Shown: positions 18,554 through 27,326, counted from the stretch's first letter. The stretch: DNA of 64,000 bases from Candidatus Uabimicrobium amorphum (GCF_009002475.1 NZ_AP019860.1:7144501-7208500), one strand, 5' to 3'. The notes: generated by a model not told the origin, from the letters alone. A program made the numbers and translations.

Positions 18554-19937
18554 TACACCGGTATTTATCATTATGGGGCAAAGCAATGAAGGAAAGTCTT
18601 CTATTGTTTCCACACTCGTTGGTCACGATAAAGTAGAAGTAGATCACGATGCGGGGACCACAAAAGAATATCGTGTTTTCCCCATAGAAATCGACGGCGA
18701 AAGAATCATGGATTTTATCGATACGCCTGGTTTTGAACACCCGAAAAAAATACTTAAATGGCTGAGGAAAAACGAAAATAGTTATGAAAATAGCAAGAAC
18801 TTGATCAGCGCTTTTTGCGATATGCACCACAAGAAAAAAAATCTGGAACTCGATTGTCAACTACTCGCTCCGATAAAAAACTACATGGAGGCTTGTATTC
18901 TTTACGTATTTGATGGATCTCGTCCTGTGGATCAGCAAGATATATGGGCCATGGAAATAGTCAGTATGTCCGGCTGTGGGCGCATTGCTCTTATTAATTG
19001 CCGTAAAGACAGCGAAGAACACATCGATAAATGGAAAAATGAGTGCAGCAAATATTTCAATAGTGTGAAAAACTTCAATGCACACCGTGCTAACTTCAAA
19101 GACCGCGTACGTTTACTAACAACAATGGGAACACTGGTAGACAATCTGGCCGACACATTGGAGCTTGTTACCGAAAACCTCAAGCAACAACGCGATCGTT
19201 TGTACAAAGAAATCGCAGAACATATCTCAGACAAACTCAGAAAGTGCATCGCCTTTTCGACAAAAGGCAACACCATCGGTGATATCAAAACTTTAAAGCA
19301 AAAACTTATCATCTCCTACAAAAAGGGAATCGAAAAAATTGAAAGCGAATTTCGCAAAGAAGTCCGCAGTGTGTATCGCCACCGAATATTCGACGTTGAA
19401 ATTCCACAAAAATCCATTATCAATGAAGAATTATTTTCCGAAGAAACATGGAGCGTTTTGGGTCTTACTAAGAATCAACTTACTTTCGCTGCGGCAGCAG
19501 GGGGCACAGGTATTGGTTTGGGGATTAGCGCTTTACTTGCCCCAATTACTGGAGGGGCAAGCCTTGCTGTTGGCGGTCTTCTCGGAGCCGCTGCTGCCGC
19601 AACAGCGCACTTCAAAGGCGAAGATATGTTCGATGTGTCTGTTGGTAAACAACAACATGTCACTATCGCCAACAAGAAAATACAATTTTATTATATTTTA
19701 GTTGACCGCATGATATTGTACTATTCGTATATGGTCAATAGAGCACACGGAAAACGCGTAGAAACCAAAGTAAAGGTAGAAGATGGAGAAAAGCAAGGTT
19801 TTACTTCTAAGTGGACACAAGAGCAGCAACAGCAGTTTAAAACGTGGCTACAAGACACGATCAAAGGAAATCATTCCGACGTTGCTGTGGAAGAAATCAT
19901 TGTTCCCATGTTAAAAGAAATTGATGGTAAAGAGTAA
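18546..19937 (+). CDS. membrane-associated GTPase with DUF3482-like region
   Basis: Seen: 463 residues. The P-loop GQSNEGKSS occupies residues 11-19, switch II is DTPGFEH near 59-65, and LINCRKD is a diverged G4 region. A glycine/alanine-rich hydrophobic stretch (FAAAAGGTGIGLG and GGLLGAAAAATAHF, about 316-358) is the likely membrane-inserting segment of DUF3482-type GTPases. The start overlaps the DUF2868 stop by 8 bases, so the two are translationally coupled. The reaction is GTP hydrolysis; the regulated process is unknown. Confidence 0.85.
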   Translation: MSDTPVFIIMGQSNEGKSSIVSTLVGHDKVEVDHDAGTTKEYRVFPIEIDGERIMDFIDTPGFEHPKKILKWLRKNENSYENSKNLISAFCDMHHKKKNLELDCQLLAPIKNYMEACILYVFDGSRPVDQQDIWAMEIVSMSGCGRIALINCRKDSEEHIDKWKNECSKYFNSVKNFNAHRANFKDRVRLLTTMGTLVDNLADTLELVTENLKQQRDRLYKEIAEHISDKLRKCIAFSTKGNTIGDIKTLKQKLIISYKKGIEKIESEFRKEVRSVYRHRIFDVEIPQKSIINEELFSEETWSVLGLTKNQLTFAAAAGGTGIGLGISALLAPITGGASLAVGGLLGAAAAATAHFKGEDMFDVSVGKQQHVTIANKKIQFYYILVDRMILYYSYMVNRAHGKRVETKVKVEDGEKQGFTSKWTQEQQQQFKTWLQDTIKGNHSDVAVEEIIVPMLKEIDGKE

Positions 19938-19994
19938 TCGCAATGTTATTCTGACATTTGTTTTTCACTTTGTCTATGCAACAAGGATTTTTGT

Positions 19995-21644
19995 ATGAAA
20001 AATAAGTTTTTAGTTCTATTAGGTTTGTTTTGGGTAAGTATTTTCGTTTTTTTGGTCTTCCAAGGCGTTCAGCCACGTGATACAAGTGACAACGAACAAA
20101 ATTTGCAAGACACAGAAGAACGAGTAGGCGGAGTTAAAGAAGTCGTCGTTACCGAAGAGGAAAACACCGAACCGCAGCTTGAAGATGGTGAAGTCGTGGA
20201 AGAGATTTCTCCATCGCAGGATACGGCCTTAAAACCCAAAGAACTGCCCAAAAAACCGATTGTCCAAAATCTCAACAAATTGCAAAAACAGCAAGAAGAG
20301 AAACGAAGTGCGAATGTGACACGCATCGAAATTTTTCCGCAAAAAGTGACACTCAAACCCGGAGGATCGGATATTTTTACCGCCACGGCGTACAACGCAC
20401 AAGAGCAACCAGTTTCTTTTTCGGGAAAGTGGAGTACAAATGCTGGTAAAATCGAGTATATGGCCTCAAATAAAATCAAACTTACTACTTATCGTTCGCT
20501 ACAAAGCACTGGTTGGCTACGCTGTACCGATAAAAAAACACTTGCCAACGGCGATGCCTTTATCGACATTACCGAAATTCCACGTTTATCGCGCTTTTCT
20601 ATAGAAGGTTTGCCCGGTACATTGAACGCAGGGGAAAGTTGCGACCTTCGCGTCGTTGCCTATGATCAGTTTGGTGATCGTTTCCCCATCAAACCTGAAT
20701 GGAATACTCCTGCGGGTACAATTAGCGCCGAGGGGCATTTTGTAGTGGGTAACAAATATGGACGCCACGAAATTCGTCTGCGCGATCGCAACAGCGGACA
20801 AAGTATATCGCGTTTTGTTCACATACAAGCGCCGCTCAAAGTCATTGATTTATATGGTACAGAAAAGAGCCTACGCCCAGGAGAAACATTCCAATACCGC
20901 GCCGTCTGCTTTGATCGCTATCGCAATGAAATTAATTTTCCTGTAAAATGGTCGGCAACAGGTGGTCAAGTAGACGCCAACGGAAATCTGACCCCCGGCG
21001 AAATTCCTGGCACCTACGAAATTTTTGTCGAAGGTATCGGAACGGACATCCGCGTGGGAATGTACTATAAGATTATTCCGATTATAAAAAGCATCAAAAT
21101 TGTCAATATTCCCCCATTCATATACGGTGGTGATCGCCATGTTTTTCAAGCCGTGGGCTACGATTATCAAAATAGACCTTTGTATTTTGAGCCTGTATGG
21201 AAAGCGGGAGGGGGACAAATAAACGCCAACGGAGAATTTCTCGCAGGAAACCAACCGGGAACTTACAACGTCACCGTTTCCGATGGTTATGGCGTCGAAC
21301 AGACAGCTTCTTTTGTCATTAAGGCCGAAATAACCGAAAAAGATTTTGAACTTACTGGAGATGTGCTTTTTGAAGATGGCGAAAGAGTAGTGAGTATACA
21401 ACATGCCACAGTTACCATATTTAAAACAGGTAGGTTTATCATCTCCTACCAAGTACGCGTCTTTCAGGAAAAAAGTTGGAATTACCAACTGCTCTTTCGT
21501 TTACAAAATAACAATATTTTTGAGGTAAACCCTGCCACCGTAAAAAAAAGGCCTGGGCAATTCAATTTTACCCAAAGAGGACGCAGCCAAACAATACGCA
21601 GAACTTTTCGCAACATTCGAGCTGTAGACGCACGATTCCGTTAG
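19995..21644 (+). CDS. exported protein with four Ig-like (BIG-type) domains
   Basis: Seen: 549 residues. A signal-anchor (FLVLLGLFWVSIFVFLVF) is followed by an acidic linker of about 75 residues, then four repeats of about 85-90 residues. Each has the pattern LxPG-x-aromatic-xAxxYD followed by W-x-xxGG-x-I-x-xxGxF (TLKPGGSDIFTATAYN, TLNAGESCDLRVVAYD, SLRPGETFQYRAVCFD and YGGDRHVFQAVGYD). This is the invasin/BIG2-like immunoglobulin fold seen in surface proteins. The last 105 residues are an extra beta-rich domain. AAGGA precedes the ATG. Likely a cell-surface or periplasmic structural protein; the ligand is unknown. Confidence 0.8.
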   Translation: MKNKFLVLLGLFWVSIFVFLVFQGVQPRDTSDNEQNLQDTEERVGGVKEVVVTEEENTEPQLEDGEVVEEISPSQDTALKPKELPKKPIVQNLNKLQKQQEEKRSANVTRIEIFPQKVTLKPGGSDIFTATAYNAQEQPVSFSGKWSTNAGKIEYMASNKIKLTTYRSLQSTGWLRCTDKKTLANGDAFIDITEIPRLSRFSIEGLPGTLNAGESCDLRVVAYDQFGDRFPIKPEWNTPAGTISAEGHFVVGNKYGRHEIRLRDRNSGQSISRFVHIQAPLKVIDLYGTEKSLRPGETFQYRAVCFDRYRNEINFPVKWSATGGQVDANGNLTPGEIPGTYEIFVEGIGTDIRVGMYYKIIPIIKSIKIVNIPPFIYGGDRHVFQAVGYDYQNRPLYFEPVWKAGGGQINANGEFLAGNQPGTYNVTVSDGYGVEQTASFVIKAEITEKDFELTGDVLFEDGERVVSIQHATVTIFKTGRFIISYQVRVFQEKSWNYQLLFRLQNNNIFEVNPATVKKRPGQFNFTQRGRSQTIRRTFRNIRAVDARFR

Positions 21645-21775
21645 GCCAATAGAAATCATCATCTAATGGAATCAAAATGATAGAAGTTCATGTGTTTTCA
21701 AGGCGAACTCAAGTTCGAAAATCAGTGTAAATTGTTCGAATAATTCCTTATTCATTTTCACGACTGAGGTTTTCA

Positions 21776-24700
21776 ATGAAAAAATCTATATTACTGTTAT
21801 GTATCATGTGGATACCTATATTTGCAGAGTATGCAATGACGATTAACAAAGTGGAAGTTGCTGCCAAAAAGCCCAATGGAAAATCATGGGATGCTCTCGG
21901 CAAGCCAGACCTCATTATTTCCATTTATAAATGGAACGGTAAGGTGTGGCAAAAAAAATTTACTTCTGCAAAACTTTCCAATGTGTTAAAGGTGGAAAAA
22001 GAAATAGACACAAAGATCAATGTCGTTGCCGGAGATAAAATCAAAATAACAATAGAAGACTCCGACTTGCGCAATAATGACGCTATTGGACTCAAGGAAC
22101 TCACGATTACAAAAGAGCACATCACCGCAGGGACAATTAGTACCTCTTTTTCTTCGGTTGTTGCCTTTCATGCCAAATTAAAAATGACACCTCTTTCCTA
22201 CAAGGAAAAAAGGTTACTACAAGATGTTGCGTACTTTTTGAATGCGGCAGGAAACACGGACGACAGTAGTGTTGCCAATAAATACCTACAGCAAGCCAAA
22301 GACAAAATAGCGGAAATGCCGGCAAGTCGCGCTACGCATCCTTCCATAAAAGAGTATCAACAAAAAATAGCCGATGCCAAGGTCAAAATAGAAACGAAAA
22401 AACAACGTTTCTCGTATCAAGACAGTAAAAAACTCAACAACGTAAAGTACTTCCTTGATAATGCGCAAAAAAGCAATGATGCCGAAGTGATCAAAAAATA
22501 TTTGGCTCAGGCAGAAAGTGATCTCGAAGCGCTTGTTGAAAAACACGCACAACATGAAAAGGTTCTCGGACTTGTAAAATCCTTTAAAGAATTGCAAAAC
22601 AAAGTCAACGAAGCAACAAAGCCCAAAGTACAAGAAAATACCAACACTACGACAGCTCCAAAGAAGGAAGAGCTTACCTATCGTGAAAAACGTGCCCTTG
22701 GTAATGTACGCGCTGTACTCAGTAATATCGACCGACTCACCGACCCCGACGTTTTGCGCTCTTCTATTAAGAACGCTCAGTACCAAATGACCGACCTACA
22801 AAACAAGACCGATCATCCCGAGGTGCAGGCTCTACAAAAGCAAATCGACGCACAGCAACAACGTTTGAAAGACATCGTTGCCGCCAAAAACAATACCAAC
22901 ACGACCACAACAGTTCCTGAGAAAAAAGAAGAGCTTACTTACCGCGAAAAGCGTGCCCTTGGTAATGTACGCTCTATACTCAGCAACATGGATCGCATCA
23001 ATGATCCCGACGTCCTACGCTCTTCTATCAAGAACGCTCAATCTCAAATGACCGACTTGCAAAACAAGGCCGATCACCCCGAAGTTCAGGCTCTGCAAAA
23101 GCAACTCGACGCACAGCAACAACGTTTGAAAGACATCGTTGCCGCAAAAAACAACACCAACACCACGACGACGACCGCTCCGAAAAAAGAAGAGCTTACT
23201 TACCGTGAAAAACGTGCTCTTGGTAATGTGCGCGCTGTACTCAGCAACATGGACCGCATCACCGACCCCGACGTTCTGCGCTCTTCTATCAAAAACGCTC
23301 AGTACCAAATGACCGACTTGCAAAACAAAACCGCTCACCCCGAAGTTCAGGCTCTGCAAAAGCAACTCGACGCACAGCAACAACGTTTGAAAGACATCGT
23401 TGCCGCCAAAAACAACACCAACACCACCACGACGACCGCTCCGAAAAAAGAAGAGCTTACTTACCGTGAAAAACGTGCTCTTGGTAATGTGCGCGCTGTA
23501 CTCAGCAACATGGATCGCATCACCGACCCCGACGTTTTGCGCTCTTCTATCAAGAACGCTCAGTACCAAATGACCGACTTGCAAAACAAAACCGCTCACC
23601 CCGAAGTTCAGGCTCTGCAAAAGCAACTCGACGCACAGCAACAACGTTTGAAAGACATACTTGCGGCAAAAAACAACAACAATACCACGACTACACCTGA
23701 CAATACTCATACACCCAAAGAACTCACTTACCGCCAAAAAAAGGCGATTAAGAACCTGAAGGCTACTCTTGCGAGTACAGGGCGTGTCAAAGATGTAGAT
23801 GTTTTGCGTTCGATGCTCAAAAATACCTCTTACTACACAGGAGATCTCGAAAGTGTTCGCAATCACCCACAAGTCAAACCACTATTCGAACAAATTGCGG
23901 CATTAGAAAAGCGCATCGCCGATACCGCAAATAGTGCACAGCGAGCACTAATAGACCGTGTTCTTGGAATAGTAGGAAAAGGACTCAAAGCCACCGACAA
24001 CATGTTATTGTTGTGTAAGTATAAATTCAACCAGGATAAAATCATTGAAGTCGGGAAAAGTCTAGAAAAAGAAAACCCCAGTGTCAGAAGCTATTTCCAA
24101 GATATTGACCGCGGTGGACGTTATCTTGATTCAGCCATCGACAGCGTTTTATCGGCACTGAGAGAAGATACCAAAAAAGCTTTAGAGATCGAAAATTCAC
24201 CTTATGATCCTCGCTACAAAGCTTTACTACTCCATGAGGAGATTGCGCCGAAATTCAATGAAATGAAGAGCAAACTATCCGACGCAGCGACACGTATCAA
24301 CGATTTATCCAACGAGCGTTTTGCCGATGTGGAACAAGTCATCAAACAACGTGATCAGTGGAATAAAGGACCAAGAACTTTTAACCAACCGTTAGAAACG
24401 TATTTTCAACAAAACAAAAAGTTGATTGCTGTTCTTGGCGCAGGAATCGCACTGTCTCCACAAATCGAAAAATGGTGCAAAAATATTGAAGCAAATTCGA
24501 AGAAGGCTCTTGAGTACAAGGAATTCTTGGGACTATGCGATAGTATTCGCAATATCACCGAGAATAACCAAGAAGATTTTAAGCGCAGCCAAATTGCCGA
24601 TGCCAAGAAAAAAGCCCAAGGCAATGCGTTACTACAACAATTTCTCGATTACTACATCACCTATGCGGATATCTACAATGAAATTGACGGTACGTTAAAA

Positions 24701-25294
24701 CAGCTTAAACAAGATTTACTTGGCCGTATAGAAACCGCTTCACAAAAAGCGGCCCAACAAGGTTTTGATACATTTCGCGATCAATACACCCAGGCAAAAG
24801 CCAATCGTATGGATATGCTCAACAATCCTGAAAACTACGAAGGTAAGATCATTGCCAATGCCAAATTCCCTGTGGCAAGTTGGAACACCAAAGGATGGTT
24901 CTTACAACACGGTAATGAAATGTTTTCCTATGTGTGGGACCCACAATTGTGGAAACGTTTTCGCGAAATAGAACTCGCCGAATTCAAGATTTTTAGGGAT
25001 TTCCGTGCGGGAATTTTGCAAAAATATGAAATGACGAAGGAAGGGCATATTGATTGGAAATATCCTGGACTTGTCGACATCGAATTCGTGGCAATTGTCG
25101 ATGGAACTACTTCGTACACACCTACACGCGAAGTTCTCGATTCGCGAGGGCGTGTTATTTGGATAGAAAAGCTTCCGCCTATTCAAATAGTAAATGCTCG
25201 TGTTGTCGGAGTAAAAAGTCGTTATTTTACACTGTGGCTGGGAGGTACCGACACTTTAAAGCATCTCGACACCGGTGGATTGCCTCGTAAGTAA
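21776..25294 (+). CDS. large exported protein: C2-like domain plus seven 87-residue repeats
   Basis: Seen: 1172 residues with signal peptide MKKSILLLCIMWIPIFAEYA. Residues about 20-130 resemble a C2 domain (LGKPDLIISIYKW, VAGDKIKITIEDSD). Then come seven helical repeats: two diverged, four nearly identical (each ELTYREKRALGNVR ... QALQKQ-DAQQQRLKDI, separated by Thr/Asn-rich linkers) and one diverged. Residues about 720-1000 are coiled-coil-like, and the last 170 residues hold aromatic beta-rich sequence. This fits a fibrous envelope or surface protein. The repeat number may vary between strains. It follows the Ig-like protein by 131 bases. Confidence 0.82.
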   Translation: MKKSILLLCIMWIPIFAEYAMTINKVEVAAKKPNGKSWDALGKPDLIISIYKWNGKVWQKKFTSAKLSNVLKVEKEIDTKINVVAGDKIKITIEDSDLRNNDAIGLKELTITKEHITAGTISTSFSSVVAFHAKLKMTPLSYKEKRLLQDVAYFLNAAGNTDDSSVANKYLQQAKDKIAEMPASRATHPSIKEYQQKIADAKVKIETKKQRFSYQDSKKLNNVKYFLDNAQKSNDAEVIKKYLAQAESDLEALVEKHAQHEKVLGLVKSFKELQNKVNEATKPKVQENTNTTTAPKKEELTYREKRALGNVRAVLSNIDRLTDPDVLRSSIKNAQYQMTDLQNKTDHPEVQALQKQIDAQQQRLKDIVAAKNNTNTTTTVPEKKEELTYREKRALGNVRSILSNMDRINDPDVLRSSIKNAQSQMTDLQNKADHPEVQALQKQLDAQQQRLKDIVAAKNNTNTTTTTAPKKEELTYREKRALGNVRAVLSNMDRITDPDVLRSSIKNAQYQMTDLQNKTAHPEVQALQKQLDAQQQRLKDIVAAKNNTNTTTTTAPKKEELTYREKRALGNVRAVLSNMDRITDPDVLRSSIKNAQYQMTDLQNKTAHPEVQALQKQLDAQQQRLKDILAAKNNNNTTTTPDNTHTPKELTYRQKKAIKNLKATLASTGRVKDVDVLRSMLKNTSYYTGDLESVRNHPQVKPLFEQIAALEKRIADTANSAQRALIDRVLGIVGKGLKATDNMLLLCKYKFNQDKIIEVGKSLEKENPSVRSYFQDIDRGGRYLDSAIDSVLSALREDTKKALEIENSPYDPRYKALLLHEEIAPKFNEMKSKLSDAATRINDLSNERFADVEQVIKQRDQWNKGPRTFNQPLETYFQQNKKLIAVLGAGIALSPQIEKWCKNIEANSKKALEYKEFLGLCDSIRNITENNQEDFKRSQIADAKKKAQGNALLQQFLDYYITYADIYNEIDGTLKQLKQDLLGRIETASQKAAQQGFDTFRDQYTQAKANRMDMLNNPENYEGKIIANAKFPVASWNTKGWFLQHGNEMFSYVWDPQLWKRFREIELAEFKIFRDFRAGILQKYEMTKEGHIDWKYPGLVDIEFVAIVDGTTSYTPTREVLDSRGRVIWIEKLPPIQIVNARVVGVKSRYFTLWLGGTDTLKHLDTGGLPRK
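22669..23712 (+). repeat. four tandem 261-bp in-frame repeats
   Basis: The landmark AGAGCTTAC recurs at 22669, 22930, 23191 and 23452, an exact 261-base (87-codon) period. Units 3 and 4 are almost identical at DNA level, including synonymous sites, which indicates recent duplication or gene conversion. Confidence 0.95.
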
Positions 25295-25331
25295 AGTTGA
25301 GTACTTTGCAACATTAGTCGATATTCTCTGA

Positions 25332-25400
25332 GTATAGAAATATGCTAGTATTTGGTGCCCTCCCGCCGGCTAACGTCGGCAGGAGGGCATCACATACCAG
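25332..25400. repeat. interspersed palindromic element, copy 1
   Basis: GTATAGAAATATGCTAGTA leads into a hairpin with arms TGCCCTCCCGCCGGC (25356-25370) and GTCGGCAGGAGGGCA (25375-25389), then CATACCAG. Related sequence occurs at 31290-31482 and 52533-52660, so this is a dispersed family located in intergenic DNA. Confidence 0.75.
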
Positions 25401-25455
25401 CGAATCCAAAACGTATTCACCGCCGCTTGAAAACTCAAAGACTACAGCTAAAAAA

Positions 25456-25503
25456 GGCACCAGTTGAGGCACCAGTTGAGGCACCAGTTGAGGCACCAGT
25501 TGC
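25456..25503 (+). repeat. four tandem 12-bp units
   Basis: GGCACCAGTTGA is repeated four times, the last ending TTGC. In one frame it reads Ala-Pro-Val-Glu repeats, continuing to a stop at 25597, but the frame begins inside the palindromic element and has no ribosome site. It may be the tail of a lost gene. Confidence 0.7.
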
Positions 25504-25695
25504 ACAAATAAAAGATTTTGTTGAAGAAGCAATAATATTGGCTGATTTAGAAAAAAAAGTGGTGTTATTGTGCGAAGAAAAACCTCTGACACGATGACAA
25601 ATTACTGACTATTGTTTTGGGGATTCACAATCGGCGTGTTGCGGAATGATGCTTACAAAAGAGGAGTTTGGGCATATCTCTCCAAAGAAAAATAT

Positions 25696-25741
25696 CTCCG
25701 AGAGGAGGAGACATTGGCTTGTAGCTAAACCACTCTCGGAG
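25696..25741. other. inverted repeat beside tRNA-Leu
   Basis: Perfect 9-bp arms CTCCGAGAG (25696-25704) and CTCTCGGAG (25733-25741) flank a 28-base loop, 16 bases past the 3' end of the - strand tRNA. It may structure the trailer of the tRNA transcript. Nothing else is recognisable between 25598 and 25757. Confidence 0.45.
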
Positions 25742-25757
25742 TTTAGTTCACTGCAAT

Positions 25758-25841
25758 TGACCTTGGGGGGACTCGAACCCCCATACCTTTCGGCACAACG
25801 CTCTGAGTGTTGCGTGACTACCTAAATTTCACCACAAGGTC
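25758..25841 (-). tRNA. tRNA-Leu (CAG)
   Basis: Read on the - strand: acceptor stem GACCTTG pairs with CAAGGTC, discriminator A. A D-arm with GGTAG, anticodon loop CTCAGAG (anticodon CAG), an extended variable arm (TGCCGAAAGGTA) and T-arm GGGGG TTCGAGT CCCCC follow. Length is 84 nt, as expected for a class II tRNA. The base pair closing the anticodon loop is an A.C mismatch. CCA is not encoded. Confidence 0.9.
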
Positions 25842-25846
25842 GGGAA

Positions 25847-25905
25847 AAGAGACGGTAGGAATCGAACCTACATACCACTTGATATTCCTGAGGTTTTACG
25901 TCCCT
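25847..25905 (-). pseudogene. degenerate tRNA-like element
   Basis: On the - strand a 7-bp acceptor-like pairing (AGGGACG with CGTCTCT, one G.T) encloses a perfect T-arm GTAGG TTCGATT CCTAC. Only 27 bases separate the 5' acceptor strand from the T-arm, too few for both D and anticodon arms. It starts 6 bases from the 5' end of tRNA-Leu. Best read as a decayed or deleted tRNA, or a tRNA-like fold. Confidence 0.5.
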
Positions 25906-25948
25906 ATTTTAAAACAGAGGCCGGCATTCTGTTTTTCGGTGAAGGCAT

Positions 25949-25974
25949 AAAAAAAGCTTCGGATCATCCGAAGC
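25949..25974 (-). terminator. intrinsic terminator
   Basis: On the - strand GCTTCGGAT-GATCCGAAGC forms a tight stem followed by seven T residues. It lies 40 bases after a 30-codon reading frame on the same strand and upstream of the tRNA genes. Confidence 0.85.
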
Positions 25975-26014
25975 GTGTGTGTCTATGTCGTCGCGATTGC
26001 CTTCGCTCGCGTCA

Positions 26015-26107
26015 CTAGGTGACATCACAGGCTTCCTTAAATTCTACGTGTTGAAATGGTTTTTTTGTATATAGATCGATACTGGAACGAATTTTTTTAA
26101 TCTTCAT
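26015..26107 (-). CDS. possible 30-residue basic peptide
   Basis: Not recognised. Seen: ATG at 26107, preceded by AGGAGAG and AAAGG. It opens a 30-codon frame beginning MKIKKIRSSIDLYTKKPF and ending ACDVT at a TAG, then a strong intrinsic terminator 40 bases on. The combination of ribosome site, short frame and terminator supports a real small gene or a leader peptide. No larger gene follows on this strand except the tRNAs. Could be a small protein, a toxin-like peptide or chance. Confidence 0.45.
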   Translation of the reverse strand: MKIKKIRSSIDLYTKKPFQHVEFKEACDVT

Positions 26108-26243
26108 CCTTTAACTCTCCTAAAGGTTTTTTGTGAATGGTTAAAATCTATTACAATTTACTTACATTTACCTGAGTTTTTTGTAACCTAAACTTTTGTC
26201 TAGGGAAGAGTTTTGTACTAATTACAATTTCGGTTATTACTAG

Positions 26244-26279
26244 CCCCAACTACAGTGTTTTTGAGTACTGTAGTTGGGG
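26244..26279. other. long perfect hairpin in intergenic DNA
   Basis: CCCCAACTACAGT (26244-26256) and ACTGTAGTTGGGG (26267-26279) form a perfect 13-bp stem with a 10-base loop. No T-run follows on either strand. It lies upstream of the 30-codon frame and downstream of the 2H-RRM gene, so it could be a structured RNA element or terminator. Apart from this, 26108-26445 holds only AT-rich sequence. Confidence 0.55.
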
Positions 26280-26445
26280 ATGTAACAAACCTCTATTGGT
26301 AATTAGGTTTTTTTGCAACACTCTGACGGGAATTCTACAACACGATTTATGGAAAATGCAAATTAAAATATTTTTTATTTTAAGAATTTTGTTTAAGTTT
26401 AGATATTTCAATGGCTTACAATTTCTTTTTTTATTTTTTTGTCAT

Positions 26446-27297
26446 TTAGTCGCAGGGAAATATTTCCAGTAAGTTTTCGTCTATGTAAAAATCGTGGTGC
26501 AGTGCTTGGTCTCTTTTTTCTTTGGAGGGGAAAATTACGTGTCCCCAGCCTTTTTGCTTTTGACTTCCTGTTGTTTTGAATGTCACACGTGCTTTGAGGG
26601 CGTCTAATTGTTGAAAGGTGTTTAGCAATTGTTTTTTTGTGGTTCCTAAGGGAACATGATTAATGTTAATCGAATGTTGTCCGTATTGTGAAAAAGGTAT
26701 AGGAGAAAAATTTGGCGTTGTGTTCGCTGAAAACGGCACTACGTGACGCACTACGGTATCGTGTAGTAATTTTGACATTATGTAGATTTCTTGTACTTGA
26801 AATTCAATGGGTTTCCAATTTTTTTGTAGTTTTTCCATGGTGTTGTGCAACGTTTTTTCGTCGGCTATTTTGGCGATGGAAACGTGAGGATTGAATCCCC
26901 TGGAGATCTTGTTTTCTAAAAAGTGAAGATTTGTGCATGCCGTAGAAATTGCGCTTTGCAGTTCTCGCAAGGCGTTTTGTGGATTTACTTCGGGAACAAG
27001 GTACAGCGTGTAACCGCGACGTCGATGTCTAAAAAAATCAAATTTGCTTAGTTTCACAGTAAATACGGGAAAGTCTTTCAGTGCTTCACATAGGTGCTTT
27101 CGCATATCTTCAAAGCGGTCATCTGCGGCAATGGGATCTAGGAGAGTGATGTGCGGTGCTTCTAGTTTTGGTGGCCAACCGACGGTCAAGTCAAAACGTA
27201 GTTGGTGAATGTTATTTGTTTTCCAGTGTTGACTTGGCATAAGGATCTTTGTTAGACCCTTTACACCGGTTGTCATACTTTTATCGACCATGTTCAT
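26446..27297 (-). CDS. 2H phosphoesterase fused to an RRM-like domain
   Basis: Seen: 283 residues. Two HxT/S motifs, H49-I-T51 (APHITLLD) and H138-V-S140 (FNPHVSIAKI), mark a 2H phosphoesterase of the 2'-5' RNA ligase/cyclic phosphodiesterase type. Residues about 208-281 fit an RNA recognition motif: RNP2-like INHVPL (212-217), then TKKQLLNTF, and RNP1-like KGWGHVIF (249-256). Such a combination implies an RNA 2',3'-cyclic phosphate or 2'-5' linkage enzyme with its own RNA-binding module. GAGAGG lies just upstream; the ATG at 27291 has better spacing than 27297. Cytoplasmic. It follows the archaemetzincin gene by 29 bases on the same strand. Confidence 0.82.
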   Translation of the reverse strand: MNMVDKSMTTGVKGLTKILMPSQHWKTNNIHQLRFDLTVGWPPKLEAPHITLLDPIAADDRFEDMRKHLCEALKDFPVFTVKLSKFDFFRHRRRGYTLYLVPEVNPQNALRELQSAISTACTNLHFLENKISRGFNPHVSIAKIADEKTLHNTMEKLQKNWKPIEFQVQEIYIMSKLLHDTVVRHVVPFSANTTPNFSPIPFSQYGQHSININHVPLGTTKKQLLNTFQQLDALKARVTFKTTGSQKQKGWGHVIFPSKEKRDQALHHDFYIDENLLEIFPCD

Positions 27298-27326
27298 TTG
27301 CCTCTCGTAATTGTTATTGTTGAGAT

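Noticed and set aside
23015..23872. Antisense frame of 285 codons inside the 261-bp repeats
   Set aside because: Explained by the repeat period of the + strand gene. No ribosome site, and composition is unlike neighbouring proteins.
25352..25597. Frame of 81 codons with Ala-Pro-Val-Glu repeats
   Set aside because: Starts at TTG inside a palindromic element without ribosome site. Kept only as a 12-bp tandem repeat and possible gene remnant.
25847..26200. tmRNA gene suggested by the tRNA-like 3' end plus the short frame upstream
   Set aside because: A strong intrinsic terminator lies between them, no 5' acceptor partner is found at the right distance, and the peptide end is not tag-like.
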